From positions 16,014,509-16,078,508 of the forward strand of contig JADWOT020000003.1 in the NCBI GenBank assembly GCA_036345935.2: 64,000 bases of DNA. Direction: 5' to 3'. Source of the stretch: Taenia hydatigena (lineage: Eukaryota > Platyhelminthes > Cestoda > Cyclophyllidea > Taeniidae). Under the pieces are notes generated by a model that saw only the letters and a list, made by a program, of their open reading frames with translations, did no database searches and was not told the origin of the DNA. Each line of letters begins with the position of its first letter. The first letter of the stretch is position 1. Positions 33,601 through 47,066 of this stretch are shown piece by piece. The translations under genes were made by a program, and so were the position numbers.

Positions 33601-36600
33601 TGCGAAACCTGGTGACAGCTAGCCTTCAGCTATACGGTAAGGCTCCGAACGTGCGTCTGCCACCGGTACTGCCAGCGCCTTCGTTGAACGGACGTGACGA
33701 CGACCCTGACCGCTACGTTTCCAGCCTGGCCGCAGGTCTGCCCCACTTCGCCGAGGGCATGTGGCGTAACTGGGGTCGGGACACATTCATTGCTCTACGC
33801 GGATGTCTTATCCTCACTGATCGATTTGAGGTGCGTTGTTCCCTGCATTTTTAGTAAAATCTCTGCCAGTAGGGAAAAAACATTAACATTTCAAGAGGCG
33901 TCAGCGCTATCTTGTTTTTACCCGCTCATATTATATCTATCTACCTCAATTTTGTTCACTAGCCAATTCGAGATTCGTTCATCTTCGGGACGTTTTGGTA
34001 ATTAGCTAAGTCATTATCAGTACCGACGCTTTGAGGGCTATGATGGCCTGTTTTCATCATTATTAGTAAATGCTGTTAGTGGTCTGTTGCATTTTGGAGC
34101 CTTGAGGGCGGTGTAAAACTGAACTCCTTGTTAGTCGAAAATCTGAATGAGCTGATTTTAGGGACGTTTTGATCAAGATCTAACCCAGCACTTGTTTGAA
34201 GCGATGCTGATATGATCTATGCTTCTCTGTTAACCAGCTTTTCTACCGATGAATTGTAACATTTGCTTATTCCCTAGCTAATTCCCTTAATCGGTAGGTA
34301 TCTAATGTTCCAGTGTGTCCAATTTTCATGGAGTTGTGATAAATATAATTGTAACCGTACTGAATTATCCGATTTTACTGACACCTCAAAGCGCTAGTCT
34401 CGAATCACGAGGTCGCTTTGTGAATATAGTGCATTTTTAAAACAAGATTGATATATGAGAAATTTGCGGCCGCAATTCGGTCAAATCTTTGAACATTCGC
34501 CAATCTGAGTATTAAGAAAGTTGACGAATTCCTAACTTTGGTTTACAGCAAGTGCTCTTTGTGGAAACGGTGCCCCAAGGCAAAGCCACTTGGTGGTATA
34601 GATTAACTGCATAACATTAAAGAGCTGTATTTTTCGGTGATTCTCTATACTTGCTACCAAGAACTATCGAGTCTCGCAGAATGCAAACATTTTTTTATTC
34701 ATGCCATGGAGGTGGTCCCAATTTTGAGCCATTCAAATCTGGCCTTGCTCCATCGCTAGACGTTGCGCAGAGCTCGGGATTGCAGAAGTGACAAAAATCC
34801 GCCAATTACCACAGCTTGAGCCATTTACAGCAGACACATACCTCTGGCCTTTTATGTAGTGTTCAAGCAGCACGTAGGCGTAGTTTTGTCGATTTTTTAA
34901 GATGTATGTGGCATAAGCATGATATTTAAGTTTTGGCGGCTAAAGAAGGTTATATGGCCATAATTATCGTTCACCTGGAAAATAATCGGTTTGCAGTCAC
35001 AGTGGCACGGTGTTATTGTTTATGTCGTTTCATCGCAGCTTTGTCACGACTAACGCAGCATTTAAAACTGATTAGACAAGTTTATTGGATTGGTGACTTT
35101 TGGGCGATACGAAATCTTTAGCCCCTTTTTCTTCGTACGAGGTGCAGAGTAAAATCTTGTGATTTGTTTTATCACATGCACCATGGCTTTACCAAAATTG
35201 GTAATCAAGCAATCAGAATTCCTCTATTCGTGTTCACCGAATCAGTTTTCTCTCCACAGGAAGCAGCTAACGCAATCCTTCAGTTCGCCTCCCTTTTGCG
35301 CCACGGTCTCATCCCTAACCTCATGGGCGATGGGCAATGTGTCCCGCCGCGGTACAATGCGCGCGACGCCGTCTGGTTCTGGCTCTACTCTATTTGTTGT
35401 TTTGAGGACGGAGTGGCGGCTAGCGAAGGCCTAGCACCTGGCCTCGGTGGAGGGAAGAAATCAATACTTTCGCGCCCCGTCTTCCGCTGGTTCATCACTG
35501 ATACCACTCCAGGCTGGCCGGATGAGCGTGATTCGGTGAATATGGCCAATCCACCAGCCGACCGTGTGATGCCATTGTATGATGTTATGCAGGAGGCACT
35601 GCAACGCCATGTCACAGGAATTGAGTTTAGAGAGAGGACTGCTGGATTTGCGCTTGACTGTCAAATGGTCACTGAAGGATTCAATGTGAGTTGTGTGCTA
35701 TTTGATGCATGAATTTTCTCGGTATTACTCACCTTAAGGATTTTAAAAATGGTCAAACCTGTTTGCATTACTGCGTTTATCCCTCTTAGTGGTAGACGTC
35801 AACGATTTCTCGATATCATGGGCGTGCTTGTTGAGGAAATGAATTAAAAACAGGAGAACTATTGCAGTTGAATGATGGGGGTTACCTGGTTAGCTTCCAA
35901 CAATGACAGCAAAGTATGGATTTTATTTTTATGCTAAAAGCAAGCGTAATTTATGACTGAAATGCTGCGTTAAATCAAATTCTATCGGATAAAGATGAAT
36001 GGATTGCACTTTTATTGAAATATCTGTTGTTGGTACTTGGTGTTTCGTTGCAGTTCATTCTTTTATCGAAGTGCGTTCAAAATTATGTAAATGTGTGAAC
36101 TTTGCAGAAGAAAAATAAGGAAACTGTGTTTGTCAATCTGGTATGACTTTGACGATGGTAGAGTATTTTTGCGAAAAACCCAAAGCTGGACAACCCGTAG
36201 TGCAGAACAGCACAAAACCTCTTTTAGGCCTTCTTGATTTTCATATCTTGTGGAATAGGTAATTACTTGTGTTTCTTTTGCCTCAAATTTACAGAAAGGG
36301 TTTAAAAGTTTAAGGGACAAATACCTTAGTTTGCTTTGATATTTGTAATGCAGTGCCCCACACTTCTATGCTACTGTTATCAAATGCGGGGACGTAGAGG
36401 TAAGTCATCGGCTGAGGTTTAGGAAGGAAAGGAAGCGGTCATTATTTTGGCTATCTTATACATGGTGCCTTGTCGGTTTAAATCGTTTCCTTTATTCATG
36501 CTCTCCATGTAAATTCCCTCATAGCAAGTCCGACAATTAATTACACCGTAGTTCCAACGTGAGATGACCGTTCCACTCTCTTCTACGTGTCTTGATTTTT

Positions 36601-39600
36601 AAACCAGGTATGCTTCTAATGTACTTGTGTTTTAAGAAAAAAAATCGTTTTTGGGTTCTAGAAGCTCCGACATCCATCTGTGTTTAAGAGGTGATAGGTA
36701 CCTTTTATTTCGTTTATTTTTGGTGCTGGCTTTTCCCAAGCAGATGCTACGATGAATTTTGCTATTTTTTCTGTTTTTGTCATGTTTCTGTGATAAGTGA
36801 ACCCAAACATGAGTGGATGTATCACCTTAGTTATCGATTTCACGTTATAATTGAACTTTATCTTCACCTTGTAACTTGAGATGACCTCAGTGTTAAACTC
36901 AGGAGCACTGATTTTCTTCACCTGATTCACCACGGGCTTTGTGCGTATGTTTCGTGATGAATTTGATCTTGACTGCTGCCATGGCAGTTTTTTAAATAAT
37001 GTTCCGAAAAACCTTTCACATCGTTGAGAAAACATTTCAAAAAATTCACTTAAAAGTTAAGATCACATGCATCTTAGGTAAATATATTTGTAGCCCTTAG
37101 GCTTACATCGAATTATCGTGAAAAATTATGCCAATAGAATCTATTAAATATCCACCACCCTTTTTAAACATTTACACAACCGGTAATCTCTCATTGCAAG
37201 CCAACTCCACCGGTCTTTACGTTGTAACTTCTGATGCTCTGTAGAATGACCATTAGGATTTGGTACGAATTTTAACTGAATTTTCCACTTTTGATTAATG
37301 TTGTGAAACTATGCGAATGGCGATAGATAAATGGAGTCTTTGAATCTAATGTTGATATTGTTGCTGTTGCCACCAATTGAAGGGCGAACCAGATGAGCAT
37401 TTCCCAGAGTAATACGAAATCGTCGATTCAAATTTTTGCAATTTTAGAGTCGACTGCTAAAGTTTTCCCTATGTGTTTGACTTAAGCAAACATTTTTCTG
37501 ATTTCTTTGGCACAAAACTCAGCACAAACACCAAGTATCATGATTTTACCATACCTTCGAGATGAGATTTATGCAACAATGCATACTAATTCAAAATCTT
37601 AGACAATTATTACAATATTCTATGGAAAATAATGGTTTCAAATGTGTAAAACGGGCTAGATAGTAGAGGAGTTTTAATGCACTTTGACCATCGAAATGAG
37701 ATGGATAACACCATAACAGTACATCTTTGATGCCTTCCTGTTAGTGAGCCATCAAGACTTACGGGCAACACCATTTTAAAGCAAAGTTTTGTGCGAGCTC
37801 AGTGGAACGCGTAAGCTGATGTTTTGGCCTCCTGTTTCATCCACTTTACATCCATCGATTCGTTTTTCGTCTAACTATCTCGAATTCACTCTTGAATTCT
37901 TTCTTCATTAGGTCTTTCCATAGAGCGAATATTCTTGAATCAATCTCACTTTCACGCATCTATCCCCTCTTTCCGTAGGTAAAAGTCTACATCCAAGAGG
38001 ATACTGGCTTCGTATGCGGCGGCAACCGTCACAACTGTGGCACGTGGATGGACAAGATGGGAAGCTCCGATAAGGCCGGCAACCGAGGCAAGCCGGCGAC
38101 ACCGCGTGATGGTTGTGCGGTGGAGTTGACAGGCCTTGCCTATGCGGTACTCAAGTGGCTGGAGCGGGCACACAGTATGGGTGGTAGTACCTACTACCCG
38201 CACGATGGCGTGGACGCCCCACCACACGCCACCACTGCTACGCCAAGATGGAGCTGGGGCGACTGGGCTGCCAAGATTAAAAACAACTTTGAGACCCGAT
38301 TCTGGCTGCCTGAGAAGAGCATGGGAGGGGACACCTGTGGACAGATTGATATTCACCAAGGTTACTATCGTGATATCTGTGATTGCTCGAATCCCAATGC
38401 GGAGCTACAGCTGAGACCGAATTTCCTGGTGGCCATGACTGTGGTACGTGATCAGCATTTCTTTTTTAAATATTAGCGCACATACTGCCAATGCTTCAAT
38501 GATTTCGGTTGGTAGCCTATGGTTGCATGAATTCACTAATTAATCCTTTGCGACCCAACTTTGTTAGGAATGAAAGGCGTCAGCTGTTAGTTTGGTTTTA
38601 TTTTCAACTGAGGTAACTTCTTTTGTCTACAATTACTTGGCTCATATCTGAAACCATTTGAGTAATTTGTGGTATTTCGCCGTATTAAAAACTGGAGCCC
38701 CTTGCATAAATACTTGGGTTCCACTATCACATCCTTTTGCTAAACACAACCGAAAACCGGATTGCTCATTGGATCAACCGATTTCAGATTAGCACTTAAA
38801 CATCTGTCGTTTTCGCAAAAAATCGACAAACTTTCAACTCATTGTTGATTAGCGTGAATGGCTAAGGTCTCTGACGGCATTAAATGAGTTATTCTTAACC
38901 GGTCCTGAGTCAGTAGCACAGTATTAGGTTGCATTCAATTAGGGTCTAATCGGAAAATAGTTGACCTTTTGAAAATCAACAAAGTAGATGTGATTTTTAT
39001 GTTTCGTATTTGAGGGGATCTCTAAATGCGTATGTGTTTGGTCCCATCTCTTTGTCTCACTTTGATTTACAGGCGCCGGATCTATTTGACCCAAGGAACG
39101 CTTGGAAGGCTTTGGAAGTAACGAGAAAGCAGTTATTGGGCCCCCTGGGTATGAAGACGTTGGATCCGCGCGACAAAGATTACCGCTGTACCTACAACAA
39201 CAGTGACGACAGTTATGACTACTCCATTGCGCATGGATTCAACTACCATCAAGTGAGTGGAAGTGAAAACAGAATATAGAAGATTTTCCCCAAATTTTAC
39301 CCAAAATACGCTTATGGAAGCTGGTTCCCTCATTTGCTGCTGAGTAACCCTTAAAACCCAACTTTAGAGGTATTTTTGCAATCGGCGGGCTATTCAAAAC
39401 CCGACATCGTAACATGAAAATTGAGAAGTTTGTAATTTGGAAAACAATTCCGTAAAGCGCTTGATGAATTGGAGCCAAAGAGTTAAGTTGTTTTTCCTCA
39501 AAATTTGGTCCAGAATTATTGTTTGGAGGCCGGTTCCAATCATTGTGTGAATTTTGAGAAGACTCAATAAATTTGAGTAACCAATGAAATCGAGTAATGG

Positions 39601-42600
39601 ATCAAGAATATTCCAATATTTCACATGTATGTTGAAACGAGAATTGGTCACTTCCGTTTTCATCAAGAAGGTGAGTTGGAATTCGAACCTCGCTTGAAGA
39701 ATTGAATCCGGTTTTTAACCTTTACTAAATAAGTGCGGAAAGTGGGTGATCTTGAGAACTAAATGCGGTTAATAGGCGAATCTGGGTCGTGTCCATTTTT
39801 AATTTGCTATCATCATTTAGGGAATTGGCCATGTTGAAATCATCTTGAGGTCTAACTTGGTAGATCTGCAGCAAACGGCATGCTGGTTTATCGTCATGCA
39901 AAATTTGTAGCGAATCGACGCTCATAAAAGTTTTCGCAAAAATTTGCTTGCAGTAACGCTAAAATTATTTCTAGCCTTTATAAAATCGGGCCTTAAGTCG
40001 GAACTTGCAATATTTCATTTACTAATCTGTTCAGAAGGCGTATCTTTGTCGAAATGTCATAATTTTACCACTCTTCGAAAGTTTCTTAACTCACTCTGTG
40101 ACAAGTGATTCCGAATTCCCTATCGCAGTTACAGGTTTCTAGAATTTAGAAGACAATCTTAACTACATTGGGTAAAATCTAGAGTTTCGGCTGGAAAAAA
40201 TTCAGATAATATCACTTATCCTAGGTGCAAACAGAATGTTCTACGGAAGGGGTTTAGAGACAGGTTCTTGTAGATGGACAGTTTCGAAGGCTTCGTATAG
40301 CCATTGCGGAAATACTGCCCTTAATGAAACGGTTTAGGTGTGATAAAATGTTTGTGCTGACATTATTCTCTTTTTCACAAATGTTTCAGCGCAGCATAGA
40401 TAGTATCCTCTCTCCTTTTCCTGAAGTTAGGCGATCATAATGTGTCTTTTCAGCCATAAATGGTTTTAACTACCACGGTTTCACTTTGCGATTTAGTTTA
40501 TCTGGAATTAAACAGGGGTTATTTTGAAAGGAATATTTTGGGGTGGAAACTTTCCCAAATACGATATTTCATATTTCATAGAAGGGACCTCAAAATTATG
40601 CTCCTTCTTTTATTTACAAAGAGAACCATTATTGAATTCTAAATTTTGGAGTTAGTAAGCGAATCGATGAAGTACCGTGCATTCTTCACCTTTGAAGGAA
40701 CTTCCGTGTGATTGCATGGATAACCTGGTGTTCCAGGTCATGTCACGTGATGCCAGATTAAAAGTTCTACGGGCCTGCTTTGGTAACTTGGTCAAACGGC
40801 TCTTCAAATCTAGTACCCTTAGCGCTAAAAAAGCCGCATCTATTGGGATATTTTGATTCAAATAGAAATTATATTTATAATCACTGCTAAGGCCATACTA
40901 TGCACAAATTGCAAAATATTAGCGTAAAGTCGTTTGTGCCTCGAACTTGTTTGCAGGTCACTTGCCATATTTATCACGTTCATGATCATCCAATTGCTTA
41001 CCTAAATGTAAGTTTATTTAACAGATGGGGGTACTTAAATGCCTTCCCTTCTATCTTTGTAGAAAATTACAAAAGGTATTTTACTAATACTTTGTCGTCT
41101 ATAGCTGCGATAGACCGATTTGAAATGTGTGTAGCACGTTTCGGCTTCTGTAGCGTCAAAGTGTGTATATGCGTTTGCTAGAGCCTTGAGTCTGCTTAAG
41201 AGATTGCGGATTAAAAAAGTTGACGCATGATTTTCAGACTGGTTTTCTTAAAAGTATGGAAAATTATTGAGATATTGCCATTTCCAGTTTCAAATAAAAT
41301 TAGCACCAAGTAATTGTCTAATTTTGCAGCTTTATTACATTCAGTTATCGCCATCTAAACTTTAATAATAATTTTAAGCAGCATACAATTGAAGCACTGG
41401 CTGAAAGGCATTGTTAAACCGAAATGGTGTCCTACAAATTTCCTTTCACTGCATTTACCCTTTAAATCTCTTTTAACCAGGACACCTTGATGGCAAGAAA
41501 ACTGAACCATATCAATTGCAACAAGGTAGTGACCTTGTTTGTTGCTTTGTTCATAATCGTTCTACACACAATCAGGGCATTAAACTAAATGAATTTTGGC
41601 TTTCCGAATCACAGTATTTGTTTGCCTCCCTGTTGAAAACTCAAATTTTTACAACAATACATTCACAAAGTGGAACAAGCACTGGCTGCATCCACTGTGA
41701 CCTACTTTACAAAGGTCCTGAACATACGAATCTCACTTTCTTGGAAATCGCTTAGGCCATGGCTTCCGTCGAGTATAGAATGGATAGGATCGTTGTCAGC
41801 CATGCCGTTTGATTTTTCAGACCTACCACACAGATTTTCATCTTGTAAAGACTAGCTTCATTAATCGGTCTTTCAACTTATAAAAAAACTGGGGGTGATT
41901 AAATGCTTTTTCACCTTTTCACAGGGACCCGAATGGCTCTGGCTGACGGGCTACTACATCCGTGCCAGACTGATCATGGCGCAACGTCTGGCCGACTTAG
42001 ATCCCTCCACGGCTTCAGTTCGAGCACAGGCTGTGCGTGAGAGTCAGGAGATTTTGCTGCGTCTCAACAACCATATCCGAGCCTCACCATGGAGGTCACT
42101 ACCCGAGTTAACCCAGGTCAATGGGGAGGTGAGCTGGCAGTGCCATTTGGGTCTTTATTCTTGCATTGCATCAACTAGCTGACTTTCCCGAAATTCCTAT
42201 CAGTCTTGACTTTGTGGATGTTCAGGTATTCTCAGACGTTATAAGGCATTCTACTTTGGAGGTGGTTTTATTACCGACGTGTAAGAGGACTAGATGATTG
42301 GAAGCATTGGTAGAATAATCGGAGTCTCTATTCACTGTCTTAGAGGCTGCACTGCGGAAGTCTGGTTTATCTAAAATTTGGTGCCCAGGGTTGAACAATT
42401 TCTTTGAGTTAAATTCATTCTGGAAACCAAGAACTTTTCGTCAAATCATTTGTCTAAAGCCAAGGCCATTTAATGAAACGTGCCGTAATATCTAGCAGAT
42501 ACCCCATTTTCTATCGCCATTTTCACTGTGATCGGATAGTTCATTTTCTCAGCTTCTTGGAGGACAAGGAGGCATCTATGTTCATTTACAAATGTACATA

Positions 42601-42830
42601 AATGCCTAAGTTCAAGAGACTGGAAAGATCGATGTAATTGTGTGTAAAAATGGTTTAAAACTCATCAGTGTGCTACATCTACTCGATGATATGGTGGCAT
42701 GGTTTTTTTGCAGTTTTGTCCAGGTAGTTGTGCCTCACAGGCATGGAGCGTCGGCACAGCAATTGAAGCCATCTACGATCTCCTCGAGACCAATGCCCGT
42801 ATGCATGGTTTACCGTTCCCCCCGGCCTAA
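21693..42830 (+). CDS. AGL: Glycogen debranching enzyme (4-alpha-glucanotransferase / amylo-1,6-glucosidase)
   Basis: A cytosolic bifunctional enzyme that moves maltotriosyl branches and hydrolyses the remaining alpha-1,6 glucose, completing glycogen breakdown. Sixteen exons keep frame: 21693-21768, 21799-22283, 22352-22817, 23766-24087, 24523-24720, 26630-26883, 27613-28031, 28474-28695, 29818-30036, 31503-32027, 33555-33830, 35260-35685, 37979-38443, 39073-39252, 41925-42128 and 42714-42830; 1617 aa (human 1532, from memory). Intron 1 is only 30 nt; intron 14 is 2.7 kb. Transferase half (GH13-like): [10 protein letters not shown] nucleophile Asp at about 548, GEVF Glu about 577, QTHDN Asp about 651, TRGYDELVP. 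Glucosidase half (GH133): [12 protein letters not shown] with Asp about 1138 and GPEWLWL with Glu about 1514, all present. The end [20 protein letters not shown] aligns with the human C-terminus. No breaks; it should be active. Confidence 0.97.
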
Positions 42831-43030
42831 CTACATTTTCCCATAGTTTTTTCTCCCTGTTCCCTTTTTTCCTGATTTATCCTATTTTTTGGTTTGTTCC
42901 CCATTTATCTCATGTTCTGAATCCTGTTCCCGTTTTGACTTTCGCGTTTCCCTCATCTTTTGTATCGCAGACTTTTACGACATATTTATCGTTTAACTTT
43001 ACAATTGACCAATCATGCACATGCCTGCAG

Positions 43031-43245
43031 CTGAAATGAGCAACCTACTTGATGCAAAAACTGTGGTAATGAAGGACCGAAAATCAAGTGAGGCGGCAAG
43101 CGTGGCGCCCTCTACGTCGCAGGTCTACGTGGGTGGACCGCGCATTACCGACCCTGCACTCTTCGCTTCGGGTAGTCAAGGCGCCGCATCAGTTCGGGTG
43201 GCCGTCTACAACGACCAGTTAAGAATCCTTTGCAATGTCAGCTGA
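43031..43245 (+). CDS. AGL: Probable alternative last exon of AGL
   Basis: An ORF with GC-rich third positions, like the AGL exons, and unlike the surrounding AT-rich DNA. A donor (GTATGC) lies inside the last AGL exon after 42798, and an acceptor (GCCTGCAG) ends at 43030. This 232-nt intron keeps frame and replaces the last 10 residues of the short form with a tail of about 71 residues containing SEAASVAPSTSQVYVGGPR, DPALFASGSQGAASVRVAVY and ending LRILCNVS. The enzyme would be 1678 aa. No domain is recognised. The alternative is an independent small gene or an untranslated remnant. Confidence 0.5.
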
Positions 43246-46195
43246 GACACGAAAGTGACGACGATGAAGCTAACCATGATGATGTCTTTCACTGATTGCT
43301 TTTCACCTCCCTTGTCTGCCTACTCTTACTCTCTTTAGACTCATATCCGTCTATTTTGCCCACTCTTGTCACCTAGCTCCATTTAGATGCCTTCGCCCTG
43401 TACGCGCCTTTATGAAATGAAAAGAATGCTTTCATTTCATAGGAAGGTGGTCTATTTGGCTAACACCTGGAGGTGGTCAGGTGCATTGCGCCCAGCAATG
43501 GATGCTATGCTTTTAGCAGCTGATTTTAGCTTGTAATGCTTCGAAATATTGTAGCACTTTGTATTTGTCAAAAAGGATTAAATCATTTGTGCCATTTGGA
43601 GTATGAACACATGCTAAACCATATGCTTAAGCTTGCTATCAAATTGTGCTCCTTGAGATTTGTGAGGATCAGTATGCTACTTTTTGAGAATGAGTAGGGT
43701 TTTCTTGTATTTGGAACAGCTCGTTTTTTACTTCGAAACTAGGGCGAAATTACCTATTTGCTTGCGACATTGCAACGGGGTCATAATTCGTTTTGCTAAA
43801 ATAACCTAAATTAAGCTATGAGGCTCATTGCTTACATAGGCATTGCATATATCTCTTAGCAAAGGCGGGTTTGTCAGTTATCGCTCTATTACTGTTCTTT
43901 TAGGGTATGATTTTACTACTCCGTATACATTCATGAATGTTTCATTAAGGTACGAGAAGTTGATACGGTTTAAGTTTAGAAAGAGCATCCTGGCACCTCC
44001 AATCATAACCATTTCCATTGTCGATATTTCAAGCAAATAGAATATTTAAGGCTATGCATTTAATCTACGCAAAATTTAGCATTCTACAGGTTATGGGTAA
44101 TTGAGTGAAAAATTGGCTAGTACAAATCAAAGGGTTTATCTTCACTTATCTTTTGCATATGCTTTTCATTTTTCTAATGCAAAGTATTCAACTCTTGTTA
44201 AGAGCTCCAACTTCACTTTGCATATTTTAACAAGCATAGTGAGCGGAATACGAGCGCTTCTCAAATGCTACCTACTTTTACAAAAACTTTCAATGTTGAT
44301 ATCAGCAATAAATTCATAGAGGCTCGACCAAAGATTTGAAAAAAAAATATTGGCAGATGCACCAATTGGACTAAAGTTTATCCGTGTTTGCTGACGCGAA
44401 TCATGGTTGCAATCGGAAGCGGTAATTTTTCTTTGTGTAGCGGGGGTCAAAACTGACATCTTAGGGGCCCTATCAGAGCAATGAAACGCATTGGGACTGA
44501 ACCCATTTTTCGCATATTTTATGCAGGTTGTTGCATCAGCTGCTTTTTTCTATACTATTGGAAAGTTCTATTATAAATAACAAACTTTGGGGCTCTTTAA
44601 AATAAGGCTGAAATAAACGCCTTATAAATATGCTTTAATAAGTCGGTTTACATCTGCAAATCATTTGCTGTACTTGAGAACAGAGTGGGTATAACGGTAG
44701 ACACTAATTTGATTCACGCTAAGAAGTGGCTCTTTATTCTGGAAAACTCTTAAAGAAGAAGTGGAAAAAAAATAAAGTCCCGACTGGCTCGCCTAAATTA
44801 TTCCGAAGGTGAGACAAAATTAATTGTACTGCTTGCGATGGAACCAAACAACAATGTTTTGGCTTTGTTTAATGCTATGGAGTAAGTATAAGCGAACCGA
44901 GGGTTTCCGGTCGTTATAAGTAAATGGATTTATGCCCTTGATAAATCGACGGACGAAATCATTCATTCGCTAATTTTAACGTCTCAATAGTGACAATTAA
45001 ATAATTGGGAGCATGAGTAGATGGATATTGAGGTGAATAGCTAGAAAGTGATATAGGTGTACAGATGGAGACAGCTTTCGATGAGTATTTTTGAATTATT
45101 TATTAGCTAAAAGCTTTCAATATTTCCTCCCGTTCCCCCTTTTCGATCAAGTGCGCTTACAGAGTACTGGTGGCGTATTAAAGTTAGACCCGAAAATATT
45201 GTTAAAAATGGCATTTGTTGCCATAAGAAATGCAAATCGTCATAGGGTGGACATACAACCTAACTCATTGCCTGATGTACAGTGCAAATGACTAGTAACC
45301 ATTTGATTACTGTAAAACTTTACGGCGAGGAATTGGATAAACCATCTCGCATAGGTAAGAAGGTACATAATAGATCAAGGTGAATCGTCTCATGTCCAGA
45401 AAACAATCCGTGTCTTGGATGATTGCGAGTTGTAAAACACAGAGGTTTCCTATCTGCCCAGCTAAGACATGTACCAGAAGAACTTCTGCCGCTTAGAAAA
45501 GTGGTGTTCGTGGGTTGTTCAGGAACATCAAATTCTGCGTGGTTAATAACTGTTTACCGCCGTCAAAATTTCAGATAGCCTGGTTCCTTCAAATCTGTTT
45601 CCTTTGCTGTGAAACAAGGTGGTTCAAGAAAACGCCGACTAAAATAACAATGCCAACATTAGTTGCTCTCTATTAGATCGCCTCACAGCGAGCGTTTATG
45701 CTCCATCGAGATATAAAAGGAAAATCGAATAGTCTATTATTATACAATCTTAGATTGATAACGTTGTTTAATTAATTCACTATCTTCAAATAAGGCATTT
45801 TCTAAAATACAATAGCGGCAACAGTGCCAAAACGTTGCTACAACTTAAAAAATTTAAGAAAAATCTTGGAAACTACCGAGAGATTGGAGAAATACGTGTT
45901 CCTCAACTTGGAACAAACTGTGCGATATGCCACATTTGGCAAAACTGGCTTAAAGAGATTCTTAATAATTAGAAAATACATAGGAGTATAAAAGTAAATC
46001 AAGCCAAACGTTGACTCCCAAACGAGGCGGTTTGCTGAAAAAAAATAAGCTACAAGGGACTGGCACGGATGTTGGGGTGGCCTTTGAGGCATAGTCTAAA
46101 AAAGGCCATTGACCAATGGCCAAGGGTTAAGCAATCAAGATTAGCATTAGTTGATTACAAAGCTTTTGCATCATTAATTTGTTTGTCTTGTGCTA
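43246..46195. other. Intergenic, nothing recognised
   Basis: About 3 kb of AT-rich DNA downstream of AGL. Only short ORFs on both strands, without motif or splice support. No repeat termini found. Confidence 0.5.
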
Positions 46196-47066
46196 GTTTG
46201 TGGCGCGGCCACAATAATGTTAGCACAGCTGATCTCGACCAAGATGCTGTCGGTTCGCATACAAATACGCAACACTGGATTATAGTCGACAATGCTGACG
46301 CTTCAAAACTCTCTCATCACAAATGCAGATTTGTGCATCAAATGTGCCACGCATGATTGGACCGTTGGTGTAGGCAGCACAGACACCGAACCTCACATCT
46401 GACATCGTTGGTTCAATTGCGTTTGGCAGCTCCACGTGTGCCCGGAATCGTGGCAGGATGTAGTGTCGCACGTTGAAGGGTATCACCTCCCTTTGATGCC
46501 TTACACGAACTTCTATCCTCCACTCACCCTCCTTCGCATCGCTGATGAGTTTGTACACCAGATGCAGAGCGTCTGGTGGTTGCACGTCCTTCCAATGGTG
46601 CACAATGTTATTGAGTGGATCCCTCACCTCAATGGAATCGAAGTGTGGTGCCTGCATTCGTCTCTCACGTTCAGCTGATTCGATGCGCTTTAGTCTCCGC
46701 CTCTTCGGGAACTCTCCAACAGCTTCATAGATGGGCCATGTGGAGGGTCCAGAGTGTGGTAGAATGTGACGACTTGTGAGCACGATAAGGCGGAATCTCA
46801 CTTCTTCTCCAGGGCGATAGATTGGTTTGTCCGTCTCACCCATGATCACGGTGAATCGTTGCACCAGTTGAACACTTCTAGTAACGCTTTCTTGCATCAG
46901 TCCGTCTCCATTCTCACAGCTATCGGATGAGCGGTGGAAGTAAGTGATTTGAAGATTGAAGTGGCTTCCAGGTTTGAGTTCGATTGGTACGTAGTACTTC
47001 AAATCGTATGTGTATCTGTCCTCAACTATTGATTTGTTGCCAACCAGTCCGTTGAAAGTTGTCAGT
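46196..47066 (-). pseudogene. Inverted partial copy of the thioester-protein exon
   Basis: The minus strand codes about 258 residues matching residues of the gene at 50785 (its nt 51016 to about 51790) with only about 8 amino-acid differences, and none over the last roughly 130 residues. It shares GETDKPIYRPGEEVRFRL and HHWKDVQPPDALHLVYKL. At about 46287 a 35-bp stretch present in the main gene (51791-51825) is missing, causing a frameshift and stop; beyond it similarity fades by about 46196. The right boundary is abrupt at 47066, next to a possible acceptor (TTATTTTTTAG at about 47100). There is no signal peptide, thioester or downstream part. It is best called a duplicated fragment, although its 277-codon ORF is still open. 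Confidence 0.88.

Noticed and set aside
36658..37035. 125-codon minus-strand ORF inside AGL intron 12
   Set aside because: Basic, low-information sequence without domain or splice support; likely chance.
40652..40861. 69-codon minus-strand ORF inside AGL intron 14
   Set aside because: Somewhat protein-like ([16 protein letters not shown]), but with no partner exon or family; not enough to annotate.
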